Below are positions 1 to 11,669 of a DNA stretch of 64,000 nucleotides, piece after piece (positions within the stretch are counted from its first letter, which is position 1; each line of letters starts with the position of its first letter). The stretch lies in the NCBI GenBank assembly GCA_036365455.1, contig JAWQUS010000008.1, positions 20,939,501-21,003,500 of the forward strand. The letters run 5' to 3'. Origin of the DNA: Macrosoma leucophasiata. Taxonomy: Eukaryota > Arthropoda > Insecta > Lepidoptera > Hedylidae. Below the pieces are notes generated by a model. That model saw only the letters and a list, made by a program, of their open reading frames with translations, searched no databases and was not told the DNA's origin. Position numbers and translations under genes: made by a program.

Positions 1-1104
1 ATTGCAGTGGGACGTGCGTAGCCTCCGTGCGCCGTGCCACGCCACGTTTTACATTGTTCGTGGGTCTTCATGTACTCCACGTTGTCAAACAAATTAATAC
101 ACGCAGCTAAAATGCGCCGCGTGTCCGTGCTCAGCATGCGTCGCGGTGGGCCCGCAGCTTAAGCCCACGAAGGTTTCTGAGTTGGTACGACGATTTCTGC
201 GATCGCAAATTTATCGTTCAATTACACGATTTTTTTATGTGGAGGTCTTTTTGATGCTACAGTAATTGTGGTAGAATTATATATTGTACCGTAATACAAG
301 TAAAGTCAGTTGTCATCGCATGGTGCCTGCTTGTGGTTTTACAGAACTTGTGACAAATTGAAAGGAATTTTTACGGAGACTTAAAAATTTTTGAATGCTT
401 TTTTTTGTTTTTCATTTTAATTAAACAAAATTACGATCCATTTGAGAGGAATTTGCTAATTTAAAGCTAAGGATACCTTTTCCTCGTTTGACTCATCCGG
501 TGTACGATGCACAATAAACACATTCCTGTCATACCACTAATGGGACGCATTGTGTTGCAAACACACGTACAATATTGCAAAATTATTAGTCTCGCTCAGC
601 GAATGCTGGGTGTGATTTGATAGCAATGTAACTAGGTTATTGAACGCGAGATAACATGTTTAAGAAAAATGTTTGAAGCAATATCAAATGTAAAACATAT
701 CTTAAAATTGCAAGCTAAATTTATTTTCTCCCTAGGGCTGGGTTTAGAGGTCTGGAAGTAACTTATTTAATAGATGAATTAAAATCATTTCAGTTTTCAA
801 TAAATATCTAATTAAGTATTTATTTTGAAACCATACTTACGTTACACGTTCAAAAAACATTATACAATATGGCAAAAACAACACTAACTGGAAACATTTT
901 TTTGCGTTAACGATCGGTACCTTCTAAACTTTTTTGCCAATAAATCGTCTCAACCGAAAGACGTCCAGTGTTGGACAAAAGATTCGTCATAAGGAGGACA
1001 TAATGCCGTAATCGCCGCGGTAGGAATACGGTTAGGGTATCGCAGTGGTGGTAGTTTTATCGCAGGATCCTGCTGCCTATCCCGTGTAAATATATTTACC
1101 ATCT
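1..1104. other. no gene recognised
   Basis: GC-rich for the first ~200 bases and AT-rich after. A dispersed repeat fragment lies at about 955-1095 (AAGACGTCCAGTGTTGGAC). Nothing else is nameable. Confidence 0.5.
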
Positions 1105-1470
1105 CATCATCATGATCATATTAGCCATAGGACATCCACTGCTGAACATAGGCCTCCCTCAATGACTTCCATGCCGACCGATCGGAAGCGACGTGCATCC
1201 AGCGGGTACCTGCAGCCTTGACTAGGTCGTCGGTCCATCTTGCAGGTGGACGTACTACGCTGCGTTTGCCGATACGTGGTCTCCACTCGAGAACCTTTCT
1301 GCCCCAGCGGCTATCGGTTCTCCGAGCTATGTGCCCTGCCCATTGCCACTTCAGCTTGGAAATCTGCTTGGCTATGTCAGCGACTTTCGTTCGCCTACGG
1401 ATCTCCTCATTTCTGATTCGATCCAGTAGGGAAACGCCAAGCATAGCCCTTTCCATTGACCGCTGAGTGA
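1105..1470 (-). mobile_element. RTE-like LINE 3' fragment
   Basis: Minus-strand reading MERAMLGVSLLDRIRNEEIR, WQWAGHIARR, WGRKVLEWRPR and RWTDDLVKAAGTRW is the very common C-terminal tail of insect endonuclease-reverse transcriptase LINEs. A TGATGATGAGATG-type tail follows at the 3' end. About 110 open codons; 5'-truncated and without RT motifs. Confidence 0.8.
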
Positions 1471-1580
1471 CTTGGAGCTTTCGTACGAGACCATTACCAT
1501 CTATTGGACCATAAAATAAAAAAAAAGCAAAAATTTCTGGCGAGTTAAATGAATTCTACTTATCTAGTTTGTACAGTATC

Positions 1581-1807
1581 CAAGAAATAATGCACGTCGA
1601 CCTCAGGAAGAGACGTCGGCTTATTTCGGATCTGTAGAGCGTTATCTCTTTCGCACCTTACTTATTTGACGTTTGTCGACCATTTTGATCAAGTTTTGAC
1701 CAATACCGGACTACGGATGCTTACGTAGTGTGCAGCAGAGATAACGCTCTATGAAGCCGGAACTAGCCGATTCTCACTTTCATAGTCTCGAAGTGCATTA
1801 TTTCTTG
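1581..1807. mobile_element. family I fold-back MITE
   Basis: Perfect 15-bp ends CAAGAAATAATGCAC and GTGCATTATTTCTTG; inner mirrored blocks TAGAGCGTTATCTC and GAGATAACGCTCTA. No ORF. Related copies lie at 18806-19075, 19213-19455 and 39545-39712. Confidence 0.75.
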
Positions 1808-2402
1808 ATGGGCACTGTGCCTAATTATAAATTGTCCTCATGCCCAATTCGAAATAAAAAAAATTAATGCTTGATACAGAATCTTAAAGATAGCTACTGA
1901 CTCAATTCTGCTCAGTAGTTTAGCAGCGTAAATGAGAATCTAATTAATGGCACTGATCCCACAGCAAAGTGGGCCAACGAAACGTCAACAAGCCGTGTCG
2001 TCAATGTCGTCGTAATGCACGCCCAGATCTAGTTCGATTGCTATAAAACTATATCGGACTGAAAAGGAAATTGGCTATTTTGACCGATATTAAAACTATT
2101 AGAAAATATTGTAAATTGAAATGACAATAGATAAGTACACAATATATCTTGTGCTATAAAACATTTCGTTTGATTTTACTTTTGTAAATTCAAAATTTTA
2201 CATTCGCGGTGAGAACAAAACGAAAAGCAGGCGGCCATTGCGTGACGTCATGATTCAGTGAATACTATAATCACAGCTACGAATAAGTAATTACGTAGAC
2301 TCACAGTCTAAAGAACGTATCTATTAATAACCTACAATCATCCAACGCAATAAATAAAGCATACAGGATATAACATTTCAATATATTTTATAAAACTCTC
2401 AA

Positions 2403-2708
2403 TTATGTATGTATGTATCTTCACGCCAGGTCCCTAACGAGGTAGGCAGAAAGTGTAGAGCGCCGGCTATCCCGATACTAACATACCTCTGGTGCCTCAT
2501 CTAACTTCACCATTCTCTTCATAACGCCGTTTCCGCAGACTTTTGACCGCACCATCAGACAGAACTCGACCTATTTGATCATGGTAGGTCAGTCCTGTTC
2601 TTCCTCGGCCTCTACAATCATCCACATTCGCAATGTTTATCTGTTTAGTCATTCGCTCATTCGACAATCTTTCTATATGCCCGAACCATCGAACCATTTT
2701 TCATTTTT
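2403..2708 (-). mobile_element. RTE-like LINE 3' end, short
   Basis: Same family (VRWFGHIERLSNERMTKQI, then LTYHDQIGRVLSDG). Flanked by ACTCTCAA on both sides, a likely 8-bp target duplication. The (ATGT)n tail is at 2403-2418. Confidence 0.75.
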
Positions 2709-3224
2709 ACTCTCAAGTACTATAATTGGAATTTATATTCCATAAATCCTGGTTTATCATAATAACAATAGGTATTCTTATGAATAATTTAACGAGTTCA
2801 TTTTCAATTCATTACGTACTCACTTATATTTTGAAACCTATGAAAAAGGCAGTGTGTGGTAAGAACTAAATGAAAGGTAGGTTATATCAAACTTCTAGTC
2901 AAACTAATTCTTTATTCTTCAATTATCCGTTAAGAACATAGGTAGGTTACATACTTTACTTCGCACCTTCTCACTTTTAACTTACGCCTATCATTTTATA
3001 GCATATTAGTGTATCTGTTTACATACTGATTGTACTAGTTCCTTAACACTTTCAAAGTGTAAATCAAGTAGGTACCTATTAGCGGTGAGTATGGTGGGTA
3101 ATATTCTCAAGCAACGCTCAGTACGTTTTATACCCAGTCCTTTTGAAAAACTAATATTTACTTTTCTTGTAGGTACGGTTTAACACTGTTTTTTCCGTAT
3201 ATTTTATATAAGATATAAGATTTT

Positions 3225-3440
3225 ATGAAGGTGACAAACAAAAATGCAGTTCACATGGATGTTTAGTGATGACTGCAGTAGACATCTACACAAAAACCAG
3301 AGGTCAAAATCCAGATGTGTTGCTACCCCTGACTTTCTCTGTGATCGTTATTACGGGACCATAAATCGGATCGAAGATCGGCATTACCCACTGTCACCTG
3401 AAGACCCGGTCATTTTACCGCTACCCTGCTCCTAGAGATT
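3225..3440 (-). repeat. family A repeat, degenerate
   Basis: AGTTCACATGGATGTTTAGT and the GACCATAAATCGG region match the family in reverse orientation. Confidence 0.5.
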
Positions 3441-3489
3441 ATAGCATGATGTCTGAGCCTATAGCCTTCCTTGATGAATACACTAATCT

Positions 3490-3765
3490 ATATATTATAT
3501 ATATATATATATATATAAAAATCAATTGCTGTTCGTTAGTCTCGCTAAAACTCGACAACGGCTGAACGGATTTATCTTACCTTGGTCTTGAAATGTTCGT
3601 GGAGGTCTAAGCAAGATTTAAAAGGTAAGAAAATATGAATGGAAGAAATGAAGAAATTCATTTTTCATTTTTCCGTACAAATAGTCCGTATCTATCAAAC
3701 CTTTGACACATTATTGCATTGTGAGGCAATACGAAGTTTGCCGGGTCAGCTAGTTCAATATAAAA
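3490..3765 (-). repeat. family F repeat
   Basis: Reverse copy: AAAAATCAATTGCTGTTCGT through GAAGTTTGCCGGGTCAGCTA. A (TA)n tract lies at its left end (3497-3518). Confidence 0.7.
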
Positions 3766-4077
3766 TCATCTGCTCAAATCAAATCTGTAGATACCTACTT
3801 CCTCAGATAAACGAGTTGGAAATTATGAGATTTTTTATTGAAATTACGAGATGTCTAGGCTTTTTATACCTAGATTAGGTATATTTCAAGTATGGTATAA
3901 AAATAAGTCACCTGGACTTAGATCTTTACCTATCTTATCTAATTTAACCGTAATTCTAAATATTCACTCGGGTTTATTTAAGCTGGCGTCATGTCCCCGA
4001 TTATCTTTGTCGCTTCTCTTAAATCTTACCGCATCGTTTTCATCATTGTCAAACAAATACTATACCTATATTTTTTA

Positions 4078-4305
4078 TGTAACGTCGGTGGCGAAATTGC
4101 ATGCAGTTCACATGCATGTTATGTGATGATTGCAGCCTAAAGACATATAAAAAGCAGAAGTCAAAATGCTGATGCGTTGCCACCCCCAGAGACCTAACTT
4201 GTTTTGTCTGTGATAGTCATTTCTATTTGGCGACAGATAAATAAAGGGAATGGGGTGAGCCTACGCCTTCGAGTCTCTACACTACTACTCGACCACCAGT
4301 AATAT
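4078..4305 (-). repeat. family A repeat
   Basis: From GTAACGTCGGTGGCGAAAT to CTCGACCACCAGT; diverged. Confidence 0.6.
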
Positions 4306-4724
4306 ATAAGTACATAATGTTTTGTCTTCACCAGACAACTTGGTTCAATCAATCATCATTAATTTCAGCTGAAAGACGCCCACTGCTGGACAAAAGCCCT
4401 GATGCTAACAGTTGTGCGACATCTTTGAGGGGGGAGGGGGATAAGCCATAATCGCCACGTTCGGCATACGTATCGCGGTGGCGGTAGTTTTTTTGCAGAA
4501 CCCTGCTGTCCATCTTGCGCCATTGCACTTACCACCGCTCTATTGGAATGGTTTAACCGCCATTGTTCGGTGGACTGACTGCACCAATGGAAGAATTCTC
4601 TGCCAGTAGACGAAATTCTTCCGCTAGTGCGCGGTTGGCATCTTAGTAATAGGGCCCCGTGTTTACCTTTTCAGTACGTACCGAGCCCTAAAAACTTCTG
4701 TTGACTTGTTTTTATTATGACGTG

Positions 4725-5762
4725 TTTTGGTATAATCTACTTTTAAACCGAGTTCAAAAAACGAGAAGGTTCTCATTTCGGCTGGTATATTTTTTTTATT
4801 TTTTTTTATGTATTTACTTGAATTTCGCCGAGATTTCTGGACCCATTTACGTAATTCTTTTTTGTTTGATGCGGAATAGTTTCGAATTGGTCCCATAAAA
4901 ATTTGATTCAGAAAGGCCCATCAGTTTTAATTTTATGAGCATTTTTTTACTTACTTTCACCTCAGACTATAGGAATTAGAATAGACGGCGAGTTGTCATA
5001 CAGTGCGTTGAATTCACTGACGTCCTAGATAGTCCTAATGCGCATGACAACAAGATGACAAGAAGTGACAATGACACATTTACTCATCGACGACACAACA
5101 CAGCTTATTTACTCCTTCGTGGATAAAATGTTTTCACTGATTTCGTATAGTCGTGTAATAATTTTGTATCGACACACCTAAACAATTAAAATTAGGTATC
5201 TAATTGTCACGAAGCCATAAGAGTCAGATTTTACAAATTAAACAGAGGTGAACATTAATCTAATTGGCAATGCAGCAATAAACTAAAAAGTATTAAATAA
5301 ATATAACTACGTTAATGAAAAACCGACTTCAAAACTGAAAAGTAAAAAATAATAAAGATTTAATTGTAATAATAAACTACCTATTATTTATATGTGCTAT
5401 TTACTAATAGGTTTGAAGTCGGTGCCTAGCCAAAATCACTCAAGTAGGTATTTCATTATATTAAAACGTAAATTCACGCCTGTAATCCCCGAAGGGGTAG
5501 GCAGAGGTAAAGGCATGAATTCAAGCATACATATGCAAACATCCACGATTCGCCGGTTACGTTTTGTTCAGTGTATTAATTTGCTCGTATTCATATTTAA
5601 GTGATTAAAATATAATTATTTGTTAAAAGCTTGGCACCGACTTCAAACCTATTAGTAAATAGCACATGTAAACAACAGGTAGTTTATTATTACAATTAAA
5701 TCTTTATTATTTTTTACTTTTCAGTTTTGAAGTCGGTTTTTCTTAACGTAGTTATATTTATC
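4725..5762. repeat. ~1-kb interspersed repeat, second copy
   Basis: Parallel to 43131-44130. The fold-back portion has arms at about 5303-5430 and 5625-5762, starting AAATATAACTACGTTA and ending TAACGTAGTTATATTTA. No ORF worth naming is present. Confidence 0.7.
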
Positions 5763-5971
5763 TTTTCACCAATTATGATTTTGAATGCATATGTATGATA
5801 CCTATTACATACATTTGAACTGGATTTAACCGGCAAATTATTTCGGCTTACTAATAAGCCTATAACGTCACCCAAGGCTTCTTAGAATCGCGAGTGTTGT
5901 ACTGTTCTAATCTGCTAAGCATACAAAGATGAGACGACAAGCGAAGGTTTATTATACATAGACGTTTATTC

Positions 5972-6150
5972 ATGACTAGCTGATGGACTATTTGTATGGG
6001 AAAATTAAATTATGGTTATTACTACTTTTTAAACCTTCCCTGGATTTGCATAAATCATTCATAACCAAAATTAGCCAAATCGGTCCAACGGTCCAACGGT
6101 TCTCAAGTTTTAGCGAGACTAACGAACAGCAATTGATTTTTATTTAAGTA
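5972..6150 (+). repeat. family F repeat, internally deleted
   Basis: The opening ACTAGCTGATGGACTATTTG skips the GTATTGCCTCA block; ends GAACAGCAATTGATTTTTA. Confidence 0.65.
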
Positions 6151-6564
6151 GAAGATAAATTGTTAGTAATTATGACATATATCCTTTTGACGAATAATTG
6201 CTTATGGTAGAGCTCTAATGGAGAATGGGTTAAGTTAGGGGTTTTGTCACGCAGTGAATATGTTCTCCATGGGAAAACGCATTTGAAAATAAACGTACGT
6301 GTACTTATTACTACTTACCTAGGTACGCACGTAAGAATTTATACTTCTTTAGCGTAACAATCCAACATACATACCTACCAGAAATAAAACAACATGAAAA
6401 AAAATGTTGCAACTAGCTTCAGACTGTTGTTTGTATCTGTTTAGCAACTAACTTGAGACTGTTGATTTTATCTGTCGGTGTGTGCGCGCATCGTAATAAT
6501 ACTCATAATTCACTCTCATATTATGTTCCACAATCGCGCCAAAAGTATAACTTCAAAAAAACCG

Positions 6565-7515
6565 GTCAAGTGCGTGTCGGGCCACGCGCAGTGTAGGGTT
6601 CCGTAGTTTTGAGGTTCGATTAATGTAAGTAATATAAGAAAATATTTTCAATGGAGTTGTTCAAAAATTTCAAGTATTACATTTGGTCGACTATTACTCG
6701 CATACTTGTAAAGCCAACTTAGGTGTAATAGATTTCCTTTTAATTTCGTTATATGTAGCTACTATATTGCCGTAACGTCTGAATTTCTAATAACAACGTT
6801 TTAGTTGGTAGAGGGGGGAGGGACACTAGACTCTAACGAAAATTAATTAAAAATTAAAATTGTTAAATTTAATTTGTTTAATTATTAATTTTATTAATTT
6901 AATTTGTTTGATATGCTTGACATCCGTGAAACACCAGGGTCCCAGATGAAAATCAGCGTCAAGTCGATTGATGTGATCGACTTGACATGAAGCTGATCTG
7001 GGCTCCCATTTGGACCAGCCGTGAGACTTAATCTCTTTTTTTTTCTTTTTTAATTGTTATTGTTTTTGCTTTTTGCTTTTTGTTTAATTGTACCCCAATC
7101 GTCTGGCAATTTGTATCGTCATGTCTCTGTGCTGTCCAAATAAATGTTTTCTTTTCTTTTCTTTTTTTTTTCTTAAAATTGGCACTTAAAAGTAAAGCCA
7201 CGAACAGTTAACTAAATCGAAAAATAACTTTAGCACACCTCTAACATTTTTGAAATATATCCAGCGATATCCCACACTACATAGAAAACGAAAAATAAAA
7301 AAAGAATCCGCGCGTTACATGTAGGGAAGGTACTGTAAATAATTTTATTTTTCATGTTTTTATTCTACCACTTTGTCGGCGTGATTTAAGTGTGACGGCG
7401 TGAATTGTGCCAAATTTCAAGTTTATTACCAATAGTTTTTGGGCTAAACCGCGGACGGACAGACGGACATGGCGAAACTATAAGGGTTCCTGGTTTACTA
7501 CGGAACCCTAAAAAC
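6565..7515. repeat. family E repeat with a retroposon insertion
   Basis: Begins GGTCAAGTGCGTGTCGGGCC, GGGTTCCGTAG and ends ACTACGGAACCCTAAAAAC, a partly inverted-ended repeat I associate with Lepidoptera. A 330-bp insertion splits it at 6845-7174. Other copies: 11670-12660 and about 47000-47560. Confidence 0.65.
6845..7174 (+). mobile_element. short retroposon with 3' hairpin and poly(A) signal
   Basis: Flanked by AAAATT at 6839-6844 and 7175-7180. It has a strong imperfect stem-loop at about 6938-7010 (GTCAAGTCGAT...ATCGACTTGAC core), AATAAA at 7139-7144 and a (CTTTT)n tail. It looks like a LINE 3' UTR inserted on its own. The parent LINE is not identified. Confidence 0.6.
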
Positions 7516-7759
7516 TTAGGTATATACCTACCTATATCATCTTGATGCTTGAAACTTGAAACTAGTTGAAACGGCTACCCACGTGCGAATTGCACGTTGC
7601 TACGAACGGGTACCCACCCACTTGCACGTTTCTTTTTCGTAGATTCAACTTGCGTAAAATGTTCCTATTTATAAACGGCTTCTTTGTGAAGTTTCTTAAG
7701 AAATTCCTTTCAAAATGATTGTTGTTTCGAAAACTTAACTGTGTTATTTAATCTTAGGT

Positions 7760-8335
7760 TTAATTTTCGCCCTTCCCTCATGGCAGATCTGCTCGTGATC
7801 TTCTAGTATATCTCACGCCCCGTTGGGCTCAAGTATTGGACAAGATGTGGGAAAGCATAGGCTGAAAGCTCAGATATTTCTAAGGCTGCCGACACGGACA
7901 GCCACAGGGCATTTCTCGTGAAACTATCATCGTAAGGTCTTTGGCTATGCAACTCGATAGCCAGCTTTCTCTCTGAGCGTTTTATACAGGTGTGGCCAAC
8001 GGCGCGTAAGATATACCAGAAGATTACCAGCAGATCTGCCACGAGGGAAGCCGTATTGGTGGTCGGTGATAAGCTGGTGTTCGTCTAGATCAGAGGTTCC
8101 CAAACTATTTTTCTTGTAGACCCCTTTCCATTTTTTTCTGGTTTCGGTGGACCCCCTTGCTAACATTTATATCACTTTCCCATATATCCCATTTTTATTT
8201 ACGCATATACGTAGACCCCATATAGTCTCCCATGGACCCCAGGGGGTCTATCTGGACCACTTTGGGAATCACTGCTCTAGATACTGCAACAGTTGTGTGT
8301 TGAACACCCGCTCCATGGTCATGACCTCATAGAGA
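7760..8335 (-). pseudogene. reverse transcriptase fragments, fold-back arrangement
   Basis: On the minus strand EVMTMERVFNTQLLQYL, then after a MITE insertion DEHQLITDHQYGFPRGRSAG and NLLVYLTRRW, recognisable as the RT fingers of a Jockey or R1-like LINE. At 7773-7860 the + strand encodes a second copy of the same stretch (GRSARDLLVYLTPRWAQV), so two pieces of one LINE lie head to head. Stops and frameshifts are present. Confidence 0.65.
8091..8274. mobile_element. hAT-like MITE
   Basis: 184 bp with TIRs CAGAGGTTCCCAAACT and CTTTGGGAATCACTG. The 8-bp flanks GTCTAGAT (8083-8090) and CTCTAGAT (8275-8282) differ at one base, as expected of a hAT target duplication that has aged. It interrupts the RT fragment between LLQYL and DEHQLI. 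Confidence 0.75.
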
Positions 8336-8529
8336 ACGGAGGTTGGTTATTGCTATATATGGGTCTGTCTCTGTAATTTAGCTTTGTCTCGTTTCTTCAT
8401 ACGCGCTTTTATATAAAACTAATGAAACAAAATTCTAACAGTCCTAAACTGTATCGCAATAAGACGTCATGGTACGGGCCTTTCGTGGCTTTTCCTTTTT
8501 TCATCGGAGACACAGATGTATCAAATTAA

Positions 8530-8848
8530 CGACTGCCTCAGTAGCCTAGTGGTAGCAGGCCACTACTACTACGCTGGAGGTCCTGGGTTCGATTCCCGGG
8601 TCGGGGACTATCAGAGATAATGGTTTAGAATTCCTTAACTCTGGTTCTATTGGGACTTTTCCATTTTCTGAAAGTTTCCCAGTAGGTACCTCGGAGTTTG
8701 GTAATGTGCCCGGAGATGGCAACAGGCTCGCCACCTGTTTCATGGACCAACACGTGACCGTCGAATCGTAGGTGGTTTGCATGTTTGCTTGAATGCATGC
8801 ATTTACCGCTGCCTACCCTTTCAGAGATTACAGGTGTAAAGTTACATT
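8530..8848 (+). mobile_element. tRNA-derived SINE with RTE-like 3' end
   Basis: The head CAGTAGCCTAGTGGTAGCAG (A box) and GGGTTCGATTCCCGGGTC (B box) look like a pol III tRNA promoter. The body runs through GTAATGTGCCCGGAGATGGC and the end TACCGCTGCCTACCC resembles a LINE 3' tail, which would explain mobilisation. Partial relatives: 11005-11100 (+), 39020-39150 (-) and 59985-60115 (+). Confidence 0.7.
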
Positions 8849-9242
8849 TATAAAATTAATATTGAAATATAATCAGACACTGCCATATCAAATATCAATA
8901 TTTATTTATTATTCAAAAATCATAGAACATAATTTACAGCACGAAACGTTGTTGTACTATAACGTAACTAATACGCTCAGAAAACACATTTGTTTTCAAT
9001 TTAGCTAGAGAGCTCAAATCAAATTCGATGATACTCATATTTCAGTGCGATTAAGGCATTGACCAAATTACCTGATTTTCCATGGAATTGGATTGTGTAT
9101 AAAGTACCGATTGGATTATTATAATTTCATTTTTTCTATAGATATATCACTGGTTCAACTTAAAAATACGTTGATACGAAAAAGCCTGAAGTGCAAGTCA
9201 TATAATAGCTAGGTAGGTAGTATAGCTATCTATTTTATTTTT

Positions 9243-9309
9243 ATACTTGTTTTATATTATTTCGCATTTCACAAGCATGTGTTAATGCGAAATAATATAA
9301 AACAAGTAT
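9243..9309. repeat. hairpin with 26-bp perfect arms
   Basis: Arms 9243-9268 and 9284-9309 (ATACTTGTTTTATATTATTT... and inverse) enclose a 15-base loop containing AAGCATG. The same arm and loop sequence borders the tRNA-like SINEs near 29350 and 29735. Confidence 0.85.
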
Positions 9310-9837
9310 AGCTATCTACATTTCAACTGAAAATTGCTAGTCTGTTTATGCCGTTGAAAATCGTAATAATACGTGCGATGCCTCTTTTATTTGATATCTA
9401 ATGTACTAACTTTTTAAAATTTTCCAATTCATCACTCAGACTTTATTTACGTTACGTTTTTGGGTCACTGATGTAGGTACATATTTATACCAAACTTGAA
9501 TTCAATTCACTCAATACGAACAGACAGACAGACAAACGCCTTTATGTACCTAAATAATAATATTTCAAATTGTGTTCTTTAAATCGGCGCGACAGTAGAA
9601 ATGTATCTAAAACGTTTTTACTTTTAATAATTTAGTGATAGTAGATTTCTCATACTGGCAATAAGATCTTGTTCTAATTGGAGTAACAATTAGAGAAGGT
9701 GCGCCTTCATTACAGTAGGTATTAATGAGGTAACAACATCTACCCTGCCCGAGCAGTCTTCGAAATTATTTTTACTACATTATAATTTGATACGTTAGTG
9801 GTTATACGCAACATTTGTACGACCTACATACCTTTTT

Positions 9838-10864
9838 ACTGGTGGTAGAGTTCCAGTGTAAGAGCTCAAGGGCGTAGGCACCACCGCATTACCTAATCTG
9901 ACTGCCGCTAAATGTAAGTGTTCAGCACTATCGTGTCCGTTTTAGATTGTAGTGTATGACCCCGTAATAACTATCACAAAGATAACTAAGAAAGAGATGA
10001 ACAGAGAACAAATGCAAGGGTAGTAGTAGATGATGCAGTGTTAGAACAGGTTGATGAAATTGTATATCTTGGATGTGCTTTTAGCAAGGATGGTAGGTAC
10101 ACCACTGACATAGAAAGAAGAGTGCTTGCTGGGAATTGCGTGAATGGAGCGTTGGGCAAGCTGCTAGAATCTAAACATCTCAGCCAGCGGGCTCGACTAG
10201 CCGTACATAATGCTGTACTTACTCCAACGCTTTTATATGGAAGTGAGAGCTGGGTATGCAGGAAAGAGCATGAAAGTAAGTTGAACGCGGTCGAGATGAG
10301 ATCTTTGCGCAAGATCTGCGGTGTATCACTCACCGATCGCGTTCGTAATGAAGATGTAAGAAAGAGACTTTGTGTGAATGATAGTATCGGTGTAAAAATG
10401 AAAAAAGGCATGCTCCGATGGTTCGGGCATATAGAAAGAATGTCGAATGAGCGAATGACTAAACAGATATACAATGCGAATGTGGATGGTTGCAGAGGCC
10501 CAGGAAGACCAAGGCTGACCTACCATGACCAAATAGGTCGAATTCTGTCTGATGGTGGGGTCAAAAGTCTTAGGAATCGGCGTGCATGTATGAAGAGAAT
10601 GATGAAGGTAGACGAGGCACGAGAGGTTTGTCTGAACCGGGATGTCTGGCGCTCTACACTCTCTGCCTACCCCGTTAGGGACCTGGCGTGAAGATACATA
10701 CATACATACATACAAAGATAACTACTAAGGTCTCGGGGGTGGCAATGCATTGGCATTTTAACCTCTAGTTTTTATGTAGATGTCTATATGCTGCATTCAT
10801 CACTTAACATCTATGTGAATTGTGAACTGCATGTCTGTTTGCCTTGGTTACATAAAAATACTAA
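9838..10864 (+). repeat. family A repeat split by a LINE
   Basis: Left part 9838-9988 begins ACTGGTGGTAGAGTTCCAG. The right part resumes at 10712 and ends TTGGTTACATAAAAA. The LINE at 9989-10711 lies between. Confidence 0.75.
9989..10711 (+). mobile_element. RTE-like LINE 3' end with 13-bp target duplication
   Basis: Flanked by ACAAAGATAACTA at 9976-9988 and 10712-10724. It keeps about 220 open codons: EIVYLGCAFSKDGRY, LTPTLLYGSESWV, NAVEMRSLRKICGV, LRWFGHIERMSNERM, GCRGPGRPRLTYHDQ. It ends in a (TACA)n tail, typical of RTE. 5'-truncated, with the RT catalytic domain lost. It sits inside a family A copy. Confidence 0.85.
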
Positions 10865-11004
10865 CTTTGATCTGTATTAAAATTTGACATTTCGTGCTTA
10901 CTTTTTTAAATTAGGTTTTTTTTCCGATTAAAGACCTTCTGAAATTGTCAGCTTAAATTATTCTACACCAGGATTGGAATTAGATATAGGTAACCTGACC
11001 TACC

Positions 11005-11100
11005 TAAGTACTGGGGTCTTGGATTCGATCCCCAGGTCGGGATATGAGTGGCTATTGGCATTTGTTTCATGTTTGGTAAGTTTCTCAATGCCAATATATG
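11005..11100 (+). repeat. tRNA-derived SINE fragment
   Basis: B-box-like GGATTCGATCCCCAGGTC and a short body. Confidence 0.5.
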
Positions 11101-11669
11101 CTTACAGCCAATACTTTTTAAAGGAAATGGCAACATAATACTTATAATTTTCTTTATTCGTTTTTAAACTCAGAATAACTTTGTATTAAGGTTTCGTTAG
11201 TGAACACAAAAGACGTGTGAACGGTAGAGCGGACGTCTGAAGGAATGTACGATAAATATAAAGCATAAATGTGGGGTCTAAGAAAATAAACGAGTGCAGT
11301 ACAAAAACATTCCAGTTATTTTTAATTAAAATACTTCCAATCTATTACTGGGAGACCACTATCGGTAGTCACATTTTATAGGTAAACGCAAAGATATTTT
11401 TGGGTTAACGCATAAATACAGCATTCATTTTGTAAAGAAAACCAATACCTTAAATCACAATTTATTTTATATACTAATATTACAAAGCTGAAGAGTTTGT
11501 TTGTTTATTTGCTTGAACGCGGTAATTTCAGGAACTGCTGGTCCGATTTGAAAAATTCTTTCAGTGTTAGATAATGTCAAAGATGAATAGAAGAGGGTAG
11601 GTAACATTGGACACGAGCGAAACCGGGGCGGGCCGCTAGTTATTAAAATCATTCTTCATCAGAACTTCT

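Noticed and set aside
1218..1466. 82-codon + strand ORF
   Set aside because: Antisense shadow of the RTE-like LINE fragment read on the minus strand.
9986..10474. 162-codon minus-strand ORF
   Set aside because: Antisense to the clearly coding LINE fragment on the + strand.
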